Shown here: one piece after another, positions 11,834-22,963 of the stretch
How the letters are laid out: each line of letters starts with the position of its first letter
How positions within the stretch are numbered: position 1 is the first letter of the stretch
From: Angiostrongylus vasorum
Lineage: Eukaryota; Nematoda; Chromadorea; Rhabditida; Metastrongylidae
DNA: 64,000 nucleotides
Reading direction: 5' to 3'
NCBI GenBank assembly: GCA_018806985.1
Contig: JADANN010000461.1
Coordinates: 248,001 to 312,000 of the forward strand
Translations under genes and position numbers: made by a program
Notes under the pieces: model-generated
Seen by the model: only the letters and a program-made list of their open reading frames with translations
Databases searched by the model: none
Told to the model about the DNA's origin: nothing

Positions 11834-13396
11834 AAAGGAACTAATTTACGCCAAACAATTTGTCTTTTTCTTTTTTAAATGCTTTATATAAATTTGCTCT
11901 ATAACTTACCGCCGCCACTCAGTCGCGACCTGCTACTCCTACGTGTCTAATTGCATTAAGCAATTTATCTCCAGCATAACAAATCAAGTGCTGAAAACAG
12001 TAAGACACCGTTATCCGGATACTCAGCTAGGAATGAAAAGTCTAGTAAAATAAGAATCTCTTCACCACAGAGCCACAAAACCAACGATTCGTTATGGTGA
12101 TGAGGTCCGCTAAACTGCCTCAGAACGTGGTAATACCGTAGCAATCTCAGGACTCCAGGCAATCGGATCCTATGTCATAAATTTTTCTTTGGAAATCGCT
12201 GTCTAAGAGATTCCATGGTAACGAATAAAGAATATGCACAGTGGACGGCGATGATGACGACAACACTTAGTCGTTACATGAAATTCTCTCCATAACGATC
12301 TCAATTTGAATGTTCGCTGTGAAACCGTAATAGATGTTCTTATGAGGTAGTAGTGAGCAAGCTGGTAAGAATCTTAGAACGACTAGAAAGAAAAAAAGAA
12401 GATGGCGAAGATTTAAGAAAAGACAAAACACACAAAAATGAGAAAACACAAAAGAAGCGCGGAAAAAAAACTACAAGATCGGCGATGAGGTGGAAGTGGA
12501 CGAGACGCGGCGAATAGTCAAGGAGTGGAGTATAGTTGATTTCTTCTAATTCCATGGCTCATGGACGTATTAGTAAAAATCAGCACTTCTTTTGTCCGTT
12601 TCTTTGTACTACATTGATGAAAAAATAGTGGAAAATATGCGATAAGTGAAGAAGCAGATGAAGAAAAGTGAACAGAATGAAACAGATTACTAATAGCGTC
12701 GAAGACTGCTAACGACGGGGTAATTCACTTCGAAAGGATGTGAGAACGGAATCTGAAAGATGTTAGTTAGATTGCTTTTGCACCAGCGGTGCCCTTAGAA
12801 AAACGGTAAAAGAACATATTAGCAAAGCGTTTCACATCTTACCTCTTACGAAGCAAGAGGAGAGTAAACTAAGAGTAAAAAGAGAGACGAGTGTGAGTGA
12901 AATGATGATAGAGAAAAATGAGTGAGAACAAATTCCAAGGAGATGAAATGTGGGATAGTCACGGGAGCAACCAGGATATGCAAATAAATCACTATGGCTG
13001 ATCATTTCAACGTAGTCATAGAAGAGGCCAATGACGGGAAGATTTCACGATGCTCACTTCTACCAATTTAAAAAAGATCTTCAACTCAGCTGAGATGGAA
13101 AAGATCATAGGCGCTCTGCCCTATGCAGTTTTTTGCTCAGTTCACTATGATCCTTCATCATCTAGTTAACAACTTCACAATTTTCAGGTGAAAACAAAAG
13201 GAAATCATGGAAAAGAGAGGGTAGTCGCAGTGGCACATAAGAACTATGGTTATGACTTCTTTCACAAAGAATTGCTGTCTTTTTCTGTTTGATGCAAATT
13301 TCTATGCTACAGAGTTTATTGGTGGGCAAAAACGAATGAAGTTATAATTTTTTAAGTAGGACACAGCCCAATCGCTAGATTGCAATTCTTGAGAAA
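11834..13396. other. No gene recognised
   Basis: Apart from the candidate intron linking the two exons above, I see no convincing exon, RNA gene or repeat here. 12.3-12.5 kb is purine-rich on the plus strand. Confidence 0.4.
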
Positions 13397-13579
13397 GTGA
13401 AAAACCTCCAAGTAGTAGAATGTTTGGTCGCGCGTACGCGACATAGAATCGCGTCACTCATTGGATTGCGCCGACGACTGCAATTTCAGCCTTTGCAGAT
13501 TCTTCACAGCGATGGTAGTAGAATATTTCACGGAATTGTGGAGGCGTTGGGTGCAGACAAATGCGATAAAATAGGTGTC

Positions 13580-13846
13580 CAGAGCTCCAATGGAAACAGT
13601 CACATCCCGATTCACTGCAGAAGTTAACGCTGCTACTCCTGGATAACTTATTCCATTATCTACTTCATGCCGCAGAACTGTGATGTTAATTCCGGCACAC
13701 TTGGTCCTTTGCATGGTCCGATATGTGGGCAGCGTTTGCTTTCGACTACATGGTAAGAAATGAAGTGATGACCGAAGTTTCGGCTCAAATTTTTGGTTGA
13801 ATTGACGAAGATACGGCGTAGCTTGAGAGTTCTTATTCAACCACAA
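13580..13846 (-). CDS. Candidate upstream exon of the same unrecognised protein
   Basis: A long minus-strand frame encoding TKCAGINITVLRHEVDNG, then YPGVAALTSAVNRDVTVSI and YFIAFVCTQRLHNS. A possible donor (GTGAAAT) after LHNS leaves phase 0, matching the candidate exon near 11.8 kb. Composition looks like a beta-rich secreted or extracellular protein, but I recognise no family. The 5' limit is unclear, and an overlapping plus-strand frame at 13397-13627 is the competing reading. Confidence 0.3.
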
Positions 13847-13967
13847 TGATGCTGAGATATATAACTCTCATTCAAATGCAAACGATAGGACTTATTCGTC
13901 TTAACTAGACACACTAGGCAAGGAATATATTGGACAAAGATGAACAAAGAGCTGTTTAAAACTCCCT

Positions 13968-14362
13968 TACTTGATACTTGATACTTGAATGGTACGTCCT
14001 CACTATCTGTGCGGGCCCCCAGCATAATCCCCATTTTTCGAAGATTTGTTGGGTAAGCCATTATGGTTCCCTGGAGTCTCGAGGTCAGCCTGGTCAAAGT
14101 CTGCCCCAAGTCTTCACCACCACAGGCAGTCGCAGCCCTTGTGATCAGAGGGAGATTTGCCACCATGCCACTAGTTTGATACCAGGACGGTGGTGGATCC
14201 TGGTACTGGTTTACTCTTAGCTAGGCTTCCTGATGGAAACGTCCGACTCCTTCTCAGCTTGGTAGACCCTGCCAGAGGATGAATTCCGGCTGTACATCGC
14301 AGTCCGACACCCAGAAACACCTCACAGCCACGATGAGGCGGTAAACCGTTGGGAGGAAAACC
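13968..14362 (-). mobile_element. RTE-tailed repeat (family A)
   Basis: Near full-length copy in minus orientation: the RTE-like tail is at 13968 and the head (reverse of TTTACCGCCTCATCGTGGC) at the right end. It lies just left of the PLE insertion; another copy at 17425 lies just right of it. Confidence 0.75.
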
Positions 14363-14663
14363 TCCCTAGAAATTAACAATATACAAAAGCTCCACTCGCG
14401 CAATGATTTCAACCAGATAGTAGTAAGAGGGTTTCACCATAGAAGATGTTCAAATATTACAAGCGAGAACAACACTTGGATACACAGTGCTAACTTTTTA
14501 ATTCCCACGACCGACTTTTTATTAGCCTCGGCATTTATCAAATAGTTCTCGATAATCTTGCTGAGCAAACACGAAGTGTTACTTTCTTCTTTATTCCATT
14601 AATGCTGACGTTTCGGCGGATTTCGCCTTCTTCAGAGCCTGGAAGGGTATACTGATAGGCAAT

Positions 14664-15090
14664 TTGTCCTTCGACGTTACCGCGCTGTACACCAACGTAT
14701 CGAATGACTCCGCAATGCAAGCCATGTTCGAACTTCTTGTTGAACATGAAGCAGGAATAAATATGCATGGCTTGTCCATTCAGCAGTTCATGGCTCTCTT
14801 AAAAGAGTGTGTGAACTGCTCGATTTTCAGATGGTCTGGGAAATACTACGCGCAAATAAGGAGGTTGGCAATGGGACAGCGACTGGCGCCAAGTGTTGCC
14901 ATTGCATTTATGTCTAAAATAGAAGCCCACGCTATTGATCTCCGGCCGGTACTCTACTGTAGATATATAGATGACTGCTTTGTCGTCTTCTCTACTCAGG
15001 AGGACATGGACAAATGCTTAGAATTGTTGAATGAGGAGCCAGAGTACATCAATTTTACCCGTGAGAAACCAAAAGAAGATTCCCAAGATC
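14664..15090 (+). pseudogene. PLE reverse transcriptase core, interrupted
   Basis: Encodes the RT palm: FDVTALYTNV near the start (catalytic-site aspartate region), MGQRLAPSVAIAFM, and CRYIDDCFVVF with the catalytic YIDD. These are diagnostic of Penelope-type RTs. After EYINFTREKPKED the frame runs into unrelated sequence at about 15075-15100. The expected continuation (DWFPFLNV-like) reappears at about 15905. The frame touches the left terminal repeat directly, so the N-terminal part of the ORF is missing. Confidence 0.9.
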
Positions 15091-15342
15091 GACTTTCTGT
15101 TAACCACGGCATTGATTGGTAATTCGATGTTTTTCTTCAATGAGCAGACACGAAGTTGTTACTATAGAATTTATTAGGATAACACAGCTGACGTTTCCGC
15201 GGTTTCGCCTTCTTCAGAGCCTGGAAAGATCAAATTGGGACGCGAACTACTCAGCTAAACACTTTCATAACCCTAGTAGATGAAACTTAACAAATAAATT
15301 TGCATTCGCATAAGAAACAGCTTTATTTAAACACCTACCGCT

Positions 15343-15597
15343 TATATATTTATTTATATGATTTTATAAACTGACCTTCTTTAGCTGATGCGAGGTTGGT
15401 ATAGGTCTTCGCTGTCGTTGTGACAACTTTTGTGAGTGGGACACTCATAACATCACGGCTCTGAGGAAGTCGAAATCGCCGAAACGTCAGCCATCGACCA
15501 ACAACACCAACAACAACGACAACAACAGTGAAGACCTATACCAACCTCGCACCAGCTAAAGAAGATCAGTTTACAAGATCATATAAATAAATATATC
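15343..15597. repeat. Imperfect inverted repeat around a PLE terminal motif
   Basis: Arms of about 80 nt (15343-15424 and 15518-15597) pair with few mismatches; both contain GAGGTTGGTATAGGTCTTC or its complement. The loop of about 90 nt holds the motif CTGAGGA...GAAACGTCAG at 15461-15490. This looks like a compact PLE derivative with inverted flanks. Confidence 0.75.
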
Positions 15598-15744
15598 AAC
15601 TATCTATGCTGAGGTTTATAGAAAGTCGATCTTTTGAGTTATTAAGAGATGTACTTACCGTTTACTTGTTGTAAGTATCTAAGTCAGTTGGTGGATAGCA
15701 GCCGCACAGAGTAATACATGGGCGATGACAGTGCCCGTGTCAGG

Positions 15745-15905
15745 TCATTGGATCAGCCTGAGGTATGGCGCTAGGTCACGCGTGATGACAAGACACTCCT
15801 CCTTGCGGTTCATTTTTGAATTTTTTGAAGAAGGCGAAACCACCGAAACGTCAGCTACTGTATCATAATAAACTCTATAATAACAACCTCGTGTCTGCTT
15901 ATTGA
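15745..15905 (-). mobile_element. Second PLE fragment, C-terminal end, antisense
   Basis: On the minus strand it encodes MNRKEECLVITRDLAPYLRL followed by a stop. This is the same ending as the main PLE ORF but from a different copy. It is fused directly to a PLE terminal motif at 15825-15854, so most of the element is deleted. Confidence 0.7.
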
Positions 15906-16767
15906 AGAAAAACGTCAGAAGAAGATTGGTTTCCATTTCTTAACGTTTAGATTAACTTATCTGATAACGGTTACATGACAAAATGGTACCGAAAACCAAT
16001 TAAGAAGAACATCCTCGTTCATTTCCGCTCCTCCCACTCTACACACACAAAAAAGGGCGCTCGTAAGAAACATGTTTCGAACAGCCACCTCTGTGTGCAC
16101 GAAGAGGAAACTAAAAGAGGAATCGCGCAACTTGGTCCGGCAAATAACCATCTCCAATGGCTACGAAATAGTAACCTCACGAGATAAGTCTAGAACGACA
16201 GCGGCGCCCCCAAAAGGAGAAACGTGGACAAGATAAAACCCCATTTATGTTGCCCTTCATTAGTGATGAAGTAAGTGTAGCTATAAAACGATGCTTAAGA
16301 AGGGCAGGTATAGAGGAATCGATAGCGATAACTGAAATATCACCCGATTCCCTTCGTCTTCAATTAGTTCGTAACCGACTATGCGAAACACAAAGTTGCC
16401 TAATTTGCCATTACGCCAAGGACGGGACCGCATGAGTTCAGGTAGGATATACTTGATCTCTTGTAGTATTTGCGGATACTAATATATTGGCGAAACGGGT
16501 AGACGTTTATGTATCCGCATAAAAGAACACCTAGATGGCAAAGGAAAAGCAAGACTAACTACCCCACTAGAGACGCATAGGATACAAAAGCATAGCTGGG
16601 ACGATTTTGATATTAAAGTCAATATCCTCGCACAGAATGCCAAAACACCAACGCGCAAACTTCTAGAGGCTTTTTGGATAAATACCAAGAACCCTAGAAT
16701 GAACAGCAGGGAGGAACGTCCGGAGATCACACGTGATCTGGCCCCGTACCTTCACATCGACTTTTGA
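15905..16767 (+). pseudogene. PLE C-terminal region with GIY-YIG endonuclease
   Basis: Resumes the RT at the segment encoding NLSDNGYMTKWYRKPIKK, then HFRSSHSTHTK, then a frame at 16247 with SDEVSVAIKRCLRRAGIEES and CLICHYAKDGTA. The GIY-YIG part spans about 16440-16767 in shifted frames: a degraded YIGETGR-like stretch, IRIKEHLDGKGKARLT, and the end WINTKNPRMNSREERP and ITRDLAPYLHIDF before the TGA at 16765. At least two frameshifts and a stop separate the pieces. Confidence 0.85.
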
Positions 16768-17104
16768 TGTCGGGTGGTGCATTCATCGACCATATGCGAC
16801 TCTGAGCTGCTGTTCTTCCTGAGTGGAAGGCACGTAATAAACGGTAGGTTTTTCGAGAAGTTGTTGATCGTGTGGTTGCGATTTAGATTTTCATCTTTCT
16901 GTATGTGTTATCGGAGCGTTTGACTTAGTAAATTGCCTATCAATATACCCTCCCAGGCTTTCAAGAAGGCGAAATCCGCCGAAACGTCAGCTTTAATGGA
17001 ATAAAGAATAAAGTAACACCTCGTGTTTGCACAGTAAGAATATCGAGAAGCTAACTTTTTATTTACTGTCTATTATAATTTTTTTCACGACAGGGTATAA
17101 TACG

Positions 17105-17420
17105 AAATGCAGCCACAACGATGCTGAGACACCTGCAAAACACTGGACCACAAGTGTCTTTTCCAGGGGCTAACGCGTTCACCACCACACCATGCGGGTC
17201 CTTCGTTTCGCCTGTCTCTCAGCTAGTTCATTGCCGATTTGAGCTGCCCAGATCAATCCCGTTGACGGGTGACTGCTGATGGCACTGATCGACAGGACTA
17301 GCTGAGACACAGGCGAAACGAAGGATCCGCATGTTGCGGTGGTAAACGCGTAAGCCCCTGGAAAGGGTAAAGAGCGTCCGTTCCCCCACCGCAGACACCT
17401 CACCTGCGCTCCGGAGTTTT
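17105..17420. mobile_element. Family D SINE-like foldback
   Basis: A minus-oriented half (17105-17230) and a plus-oriented half (17231-17420) of the same element form an inverted repeat. Both halves carry GGTGGTGAACGCGTTA-like and CAGGCGAAACGAAGGATCCG-like sequence or the complement. Confidence 0.65.
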
Positions 17421-17424
17421 GCTG

Positions 17425-17812
17425 GTGTGTCTAATACTTGGATACTTGGACAGCCCGTCCTCACTGGTTGTGCGGGTTCCACCGTAATCTCCACTTTTCG
17501 CAGTTTTGCTGGCTTAGCTATTGTGTTTTCCTGGAGTTCCGAGGTCAGTCTATCCAAAGTCTGCCCAGGTCGTCACCACCACAGGCAGTCGCAGCCCTTG
17601 TGTATCAGAGGGAGATTTACCACCATGCTACTGGTTTGATATCATGGCCGTGGTCGATCGTAGTATTGGTTTACTCTTAGCTAGGCTTCTTGAAGGAAAA
17701 GCCGGACTCCTTCCCAGCTTGAGAGATCCTGCCAGGGGGGATGGACCTCCCACTGTAAATCGCAGCCCGACACCCAGGAACACCCCCCAGCCACGATGAG
17801 GAGGTAAACAAT
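17425..17812 (-). mobile_element. RTE-tailed repeat (family A)
   Basis: Near full-length minus-oriented copy. The RTE-like tail is at the left (TACTTGGACAGCCCGTCCTC) and the head, matching CCACGATGAGGAGGTAAAC, at the right. Confidence 0.75.
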
Positions 17813-20740
17813 ACAAGGAAGAATTTGTGAATGTGGATGAGAACTGGTAAAACAAAGACTCGCCATTTCCTGGAGAATGTTTGTAACAGAAATATCATGC
17901 TCAGGTACACGGAATTCGGTAGTTCCAGTAATTTGCTAGTACCGAATAATCACCAGTTCAAGATAGAATCACCAACTTCGTATGGATTTACAATACGAGA
18001 CTTTTGTTGTTGCTACAGATCAAACCTCTAGTTTGGAAAATTAAAGCATTCATAACGGTAATAGTACAATAATAACGGTATGATAATGTCAGCGGAATCA
18101 ACGACCGAAGAGAAGACAAACTAATGAGCAAGAATTAGTATTAAATACAAGAAAGTGGCTTCTGCACTAGATTGGTGATGTGATATAAGAAACAAGTTTC
18201 ATACAGGACATCACTAAACCAATATATTATGGAGCAGCTATTACGTAATAACTACAGATCGGCTTCTCAGATATCCACTCTGATGTAGCTGCTTGCATAA
18301 AAGTTGGTGTGAAGGGTATACATTAGATCGTACAGAAAGTTCATATGAAAGCGGACATGGAATGAATAATCACAGTACTTGATATCATGCCATGTTTTGT
18401 TTTAACGTCCTATTATTTACCAAGAGATTTCTCAGTTATGCTATTAATTCTTTCTGTAGTATACGAAAAGCGTGGTGGGAGAAGTGGTGCAATAGGTGCA
18501 TGTTCGCTGGTTCCACCCTGCCCTGGGCCTACCGACCCCCAACCCCTTCCTCTACCCCATTCCTCCTGGGTCGGGAAATGATACAAGAGCTGTCTAAGAA
18601 AAAGCCGCATCTAATTTCGATAAGGATTTCAGAAAATCTATTAGGAATTCTAAATCACCGTGTGATAGCCGAATCCGCACTCAAATGCGAAAACTTCCGG
18701 GTTACAGATCCAAGATAACGGAACGAATCAAAGAAGTGCTGGAATCTGTTTCATCCATATGCGAAGGCCAGCAATACGTATAAATATTCAAAAAAAAATT
18801 TCGCTTTGCAAACATCAATTCTTTAAACATAGAAAAAAATTCTACAGACGATTTTGTGGTTGCGTTACGAACGGATATTCCCACACTGCGGATGGTTTTA
18901 TTGCTACCGATCAGTCGTCACTTAAGTCATGTTTGACATCCTACAAATATTGGTTGATATTATTGTTTAGAGCACCTGTTTAAAGTCTACGCGATCGTCA
19001 AGTATTCGTCTCCTTCATCTTTCCCCTTTCTCTCCTCATGTGTCCATCTTGCAGAAATGTTGTGCCCATCCACAATAGGGTCTCACTAATTCTAGAAGAA
19101 AGCCATAATTGAAGTTTTTGTGCAGGCACAGCCTACCGTCGTTAAAACCACAAGTGCGAAGCATTCGACTGGTTTTACAAAGACGTCAGTTACGCCAGTT
19201 AAAGCAGAGTTAGAGCAGCTGCTTAACAGAAGTAGTACGACGATCTTTTAACAAGATTGTATTGTACGCATCAGAATGATTACACATGTCCGCTAAAAAG
19301 TACCATACTACTCGGAACTTTAGATGGGCTTCGAAGGCGCAGTTACCCTTTCCAGGTGCTCACGTGCTACCGACTACACCAACCGAGCCTCTTCTTTAGC
19401 CTTTTTGCCCGGCGGTGTTTTAGCCTATCGATGCCATCAGCAATCACGCATAAACGGGAATTATCTGGAGAACAAAAGTCGGCATTGAACCTCATTAAAC
19501 TGAAGCAAGAGACGAAATCACAACGTCTTAAAATCTACTTACTCTCTTTTTTCTATTCTTTTCTATTCTATTTTTCTAATCTTTTCCATTGCAGAGTTGC
19601 ATGTTGAAATAAGCCACTTGAAAAAAAACTGATCGTACAGACGCCATGTAGGCCACTCCCTCAACTTCAAAATGGCACCTGCAGATGCCACTCGTCCCGA
19701 ATGTGTTAATCAGTACTCCGCTCTGTCTTACCTACACGCCTCATCTCCTCTCTTCAGCACAGACAAGAAGAACGTTCCACATCTCATAAGAGAAAATAAA
19801 ACGGATTCGCTCTGAATAAATAGAATTCTGCTGAATAATTTGACAGACGGTAAAAGAATACATGGGATCCCAAACTCTCACAACATCATTACAGAATGAA
19901 CATTTTCGGAGCAGTGCATTTCCAAGGAGTGAAAAAGAGTTATCAGCATGCTGACTACTAGATGTTTCCACTCTGTAAGTGTTAAGGGCGATAACTCATT
20001 TCTAACGACCACATAGCGTTCCTGACGATAAAAAAAAAGGCAAAACGATGCTGAACAGTGCCATAACGTTCTTGTATTTAAGAAGAAGTGCGAAAAGAAA
20101 AAGGAGGCATAAGGACTGGATAGAATTTTCAGAGGTGTTTCGGATGAACTAAGCTTATGGACTTCATATACAAGACAGGTGAGCATATTTTAAAGGAAAC
20201 TATTACTTTAGAGACTACTCTCCATCTTATGGAGAATATTCTTTAACGCCGTCACTTGTTGGGCTTCCCATTGTATAGTCCTTATATGAAATCGTCAATA
20301 GCTTTTATGTATAAAATCGCATATGTTTTCTTCTAAATAAACTATACAAGTAAACTATACAAGTGAAGTATTATGCAAGTTTTTCTCTGATGAAGTGTTC
20401 ATGCAAAAATAAGCATCTTACCCACCGTTTATCTGATGTACTTTGGCTCATTGAATTAGTAGTATTGGAATTTACTGAGAGGCAAGGACTCGGAAACCTC
20501 TCTTCCTCAAGGGATAGCTCTTCTTTCCCAAGAATAACTCTACGTACTTCAGATGACATATAAGGATCGATGCGCTATTCGTAAATTGTATGCTTGTGCA
20601 ATTTCTTAGTTTCCATATTTCCTTAACTCTTCCTCATTCAATTCTTGTACAATTCACAACCTACTCATTTTACTTCTCCTATTAATCTTCCGATCTGGTT
20701 ATTTTTGCAGCACATAAAGGTAATGGTAGGAAAGATTGAG
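17813..20740. other. Gene-poor stretch, no confident gene
   Basis: I find no chain of exons on either strand. One moderately open plus frame (18392-18718) has no family resemblance. 19320-19480 is a decayed minus-oriented family D SINE fragment. Confidence 0.4.
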
Positions 20741-20741
20741 G

Positions 20742-20960
20742 TTCACGGGCATGGGCAGCGTACTGGTTAGAGATGGCTTGCGACACACATGTGGTCACTG
20801 GCTCGACCCAGCACCAGGATTAACCAGGCCCATTAACCCTCCGAGGATGGCAAATTGGTACTAGACTTCTGTACGAGGATAAAAAAGACTTTTCACATCG
20901 GTATGCATCCACATATCATTGTACAAGCCAAAAATGCATTCGTGTCGCGCTTTACGTAAC
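20742..20960 (+). mobile_element. Degenerate family-B SINE
   Basis: Head-like GCAGCGTACTGGTTAGAGA, box-B-like GGCTCGACCC, then GGCAAATTGGTACTAGACTT, shared with better family-B copies. Confidence 0.55.
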
Positions 20961-21111
20961 GCTTTAAGTTCAAGGCTCACGCAGGTCTCATATGGCGGCG
21001 TGCTAAAGATAAGCATCACCTGCTGCTAAGCCAACGAACACAATGTGAGGGATGTGTGCTACTACAATATACACTGAAAAAAAAGACTATCACTAGTCGT
21101 CACTTTATATT

Positions 21112-21475
21112 TACTGCCTTCCTTACTTGATGTTTGGATGGTCCCTCTTCAGTGGTTGTGCTGGCCCCCAGCATAATTTCCATTCTTCGGAGACTTGCTG
21201 GCTTAGCCATCGTGGTTCCCTGGAGTCTCGACGACAGCCTGGCCAAAGTCTGCCCGAGGCCGTCATCACCACAGGTGGTCGCCGCCCTTGTGGATTAGAG
21301 GGAGATTTGCACCATGCCACTAGTTGGATACCAGGACGGTGGTGGATCCTGGTATTGGTTTACTCTTAGCTGGGCTTCTTGGTGGAAACGTCGGACTCCT
21401 TCTCAGCTTGAGAGACCCTGCCGTGGGATGGATCCCCGCTTGTACATTGAGGGGGTAAAACGTTAGGAGGACTTA
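21112..21475 (-). mobile_element. RTE-tailed repeat (family A)
   Basis: Minus-oriented copy with tail at the left; the head end is shortened by an internal deletion near 21445 relative to other copies. Confidence 0.7.
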
Positions 21476-21539
21476 CTGCCTACTTTTTTTTAATTGCAGG
21501 GGTATTATGTAAAAACATAACCATAATGGTACCCAGGAT

Positions 21540-21745
21540 CGGCTTTCTATTAACCTCGGCATTGGATTATGAATTCGTCGTTTTCTCGCTCAGCAATAGA
21601 GCGTATTAGTGTACCCTTCCAGGCTCTGAAGAAGGCGATTCTGCCGAAGCGTCAGCTACGACTGCGTTGTATGTGTGTTATTGCATGGAAGTAAACGTAT
21701 GCTGTTTAACAACCTCGCGATTGCTGAGAGAGAAAACGACGAATT
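21540..21745 (+). mobile_element. Solo Penelope-like terminal repeat
   Basis: Contains CTGAAGAAGGCGATTCTGCC followed by GAAGCGTCAGC (21626-21655), with the AACAACCTCG...GCTGAGAGAGAAAACGACG outer end. No coding part is attached. Confidence 0.7.
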
Positions 21746-21759
21746 CATAACCATAATGA

Positions 21760-22030
21760 CCACAACATTCTGATTTATACCCAGCTTCAACTTAACTGGA
21801 TTCAGTGCCGATTTGTGCTCCACAGATCAATGCCGTTGACGAATGATTGCTGATAGCTCTCATAGGGTCAATAACACGGATGAGAGAATGGCAAAACGAA
21901 GGACACATGGTGTGGTGATGGTGGACGTGTTAGGCCCCGGATAGGGTAATAGCATGTTCGCTCCTCAACGCAGAGACCAGCGATTCGGAGCTTTGCAAAC
22001 ATCTTAGCATCATTATGATTATTTCTAGTG
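21760..22030 (+). mobile_element. Family D SINE-like repeat, decayed
   Basis: Shows GATCAATGCCGTTGACG, GGCAAAACGAAGGACAC and GGAGCTTTGCAAACATCTTA, the ordered blocks of family D. Confidence 0.55.
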
Positions 22031-22224
22031 TTCAGCGAAACTCTACATTCATTCATACAAGAAAATTTTACGTCGTAAACATACGAACACTTCAACGAAC
22101 TTAAGATCGACAGAAAAACTGCTCATTCAATAACTAGGTCGGGCTGAAAAGAAACATGCACGTAACGGAGTTCAGAAACTGTAATCAAATGAGAAAAGTC
22201 GACCCACATCTAAGGGATAAAAAA

Positions 22225-22525
22225 GATATTCCTTAGATGTGGGTCGACTAGATATCCCTCTCTGCTCTGATCAATCGCTGAGGAATCCGACATGCAGTCG
22301 ACTTCACAAGATATCGTTAGAGGTGAATGAATCCATATCTGGCCTGTGCAATGACTGCCGGTGGCCTAGCCATGAAATCTCGCTGTTATCCTCTCAGAGA
22401 AGACCAGTAACAATTTTCCGACCCTAGAAGAATCAAAGTCTTTGTGAGCCCTGGGCGCAGGATCGGACTAAAGATCACATGTTTATTACAGAGCACCTAT
22501 ACACCATTGTGCTAAACGCACCCGA
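22225..22525 (-). mobile_element. Family-B SINE, decayed
   Basis: Minus-oriented copy: GATCAATCGCTGAGGAATCC tail, GGTGAATGAATCCATATCTG body and a head reading into ATTGTGCTAAACGC. Confidence 0.55.
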
Positions 22526-22902
22526 CCCACATAGGGAGAATCTGGGGACAATAAAAAATACCCTTCACGCTTCTATCACTGAAGTTCTTTCTGCTATGTT
22601 AGTGTCACAAGCAATCGCTAGTAATCACATAATGTGTCTTGCAATTGGATCAAATATCTTTATGGAAAGCAGATGGAAGTGAATACATGGCTGATGTGGA
22701 TACGGTGTAAATATGTTATGTCTGTAGGATCACATTCTAAATGACGAGGAATTGCGGACGTTCAGTGGCAGGTCTGATTTAAATCTCTTCGATGTCTGAA
22801 GTCCTTATTGACTAGAACTTGGTTCACATAGGTTTGTTGGTATTCGTTTTAGATTGAGAAAAGTGATTTTTCGATTAGATCTCATTTGCTACTTATTCTC
22901 GC

Positions 22903-22912
22903 CTATTTCCAG
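22903..22912 (+). promoter_or_regulatory. Probable spliced-leader acceptor of the nischarin gene
   Basis: CCTATTTCCAG ends at 22912, 51 nt before the first ATG, and no in-phase upstream coding exon is seen. In nematodes this is the usual layout of an SL1 trans-splice site; a cis-spliced 5' UTR exon is the alternative. Confidence 0.45.
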
Positions 22913-22963
22913 TTGTACACTTGTAACCACCGTCCTCGGTGGTCCGGAGAGATCCATAGCACC

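Larger units (their letters stand above)
14530..17050 (+). mobile_element. Penelope-like retroelement, mosaic, with inverted ends
   Basis: The left end (about 14546-14660) and right end (about 16935-17045) are inverted repeats of each other. Both contain the PLE terminal motif, AATGGAATAAAGAA/TAAAGTAACAC-like sequence and the AAACACGA-type outer end. Inside, plus-strand coding lies in two blocks: a reverse transcriptase core and, after an 800-bp interruption made of other PLE ends, the C-terminal part with a GIY-YIG endonuclease. PLEs move by target-primed reverse transcription using these two activities. Frameshifts and stops show this copy is dead. Confidence 0.85.
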
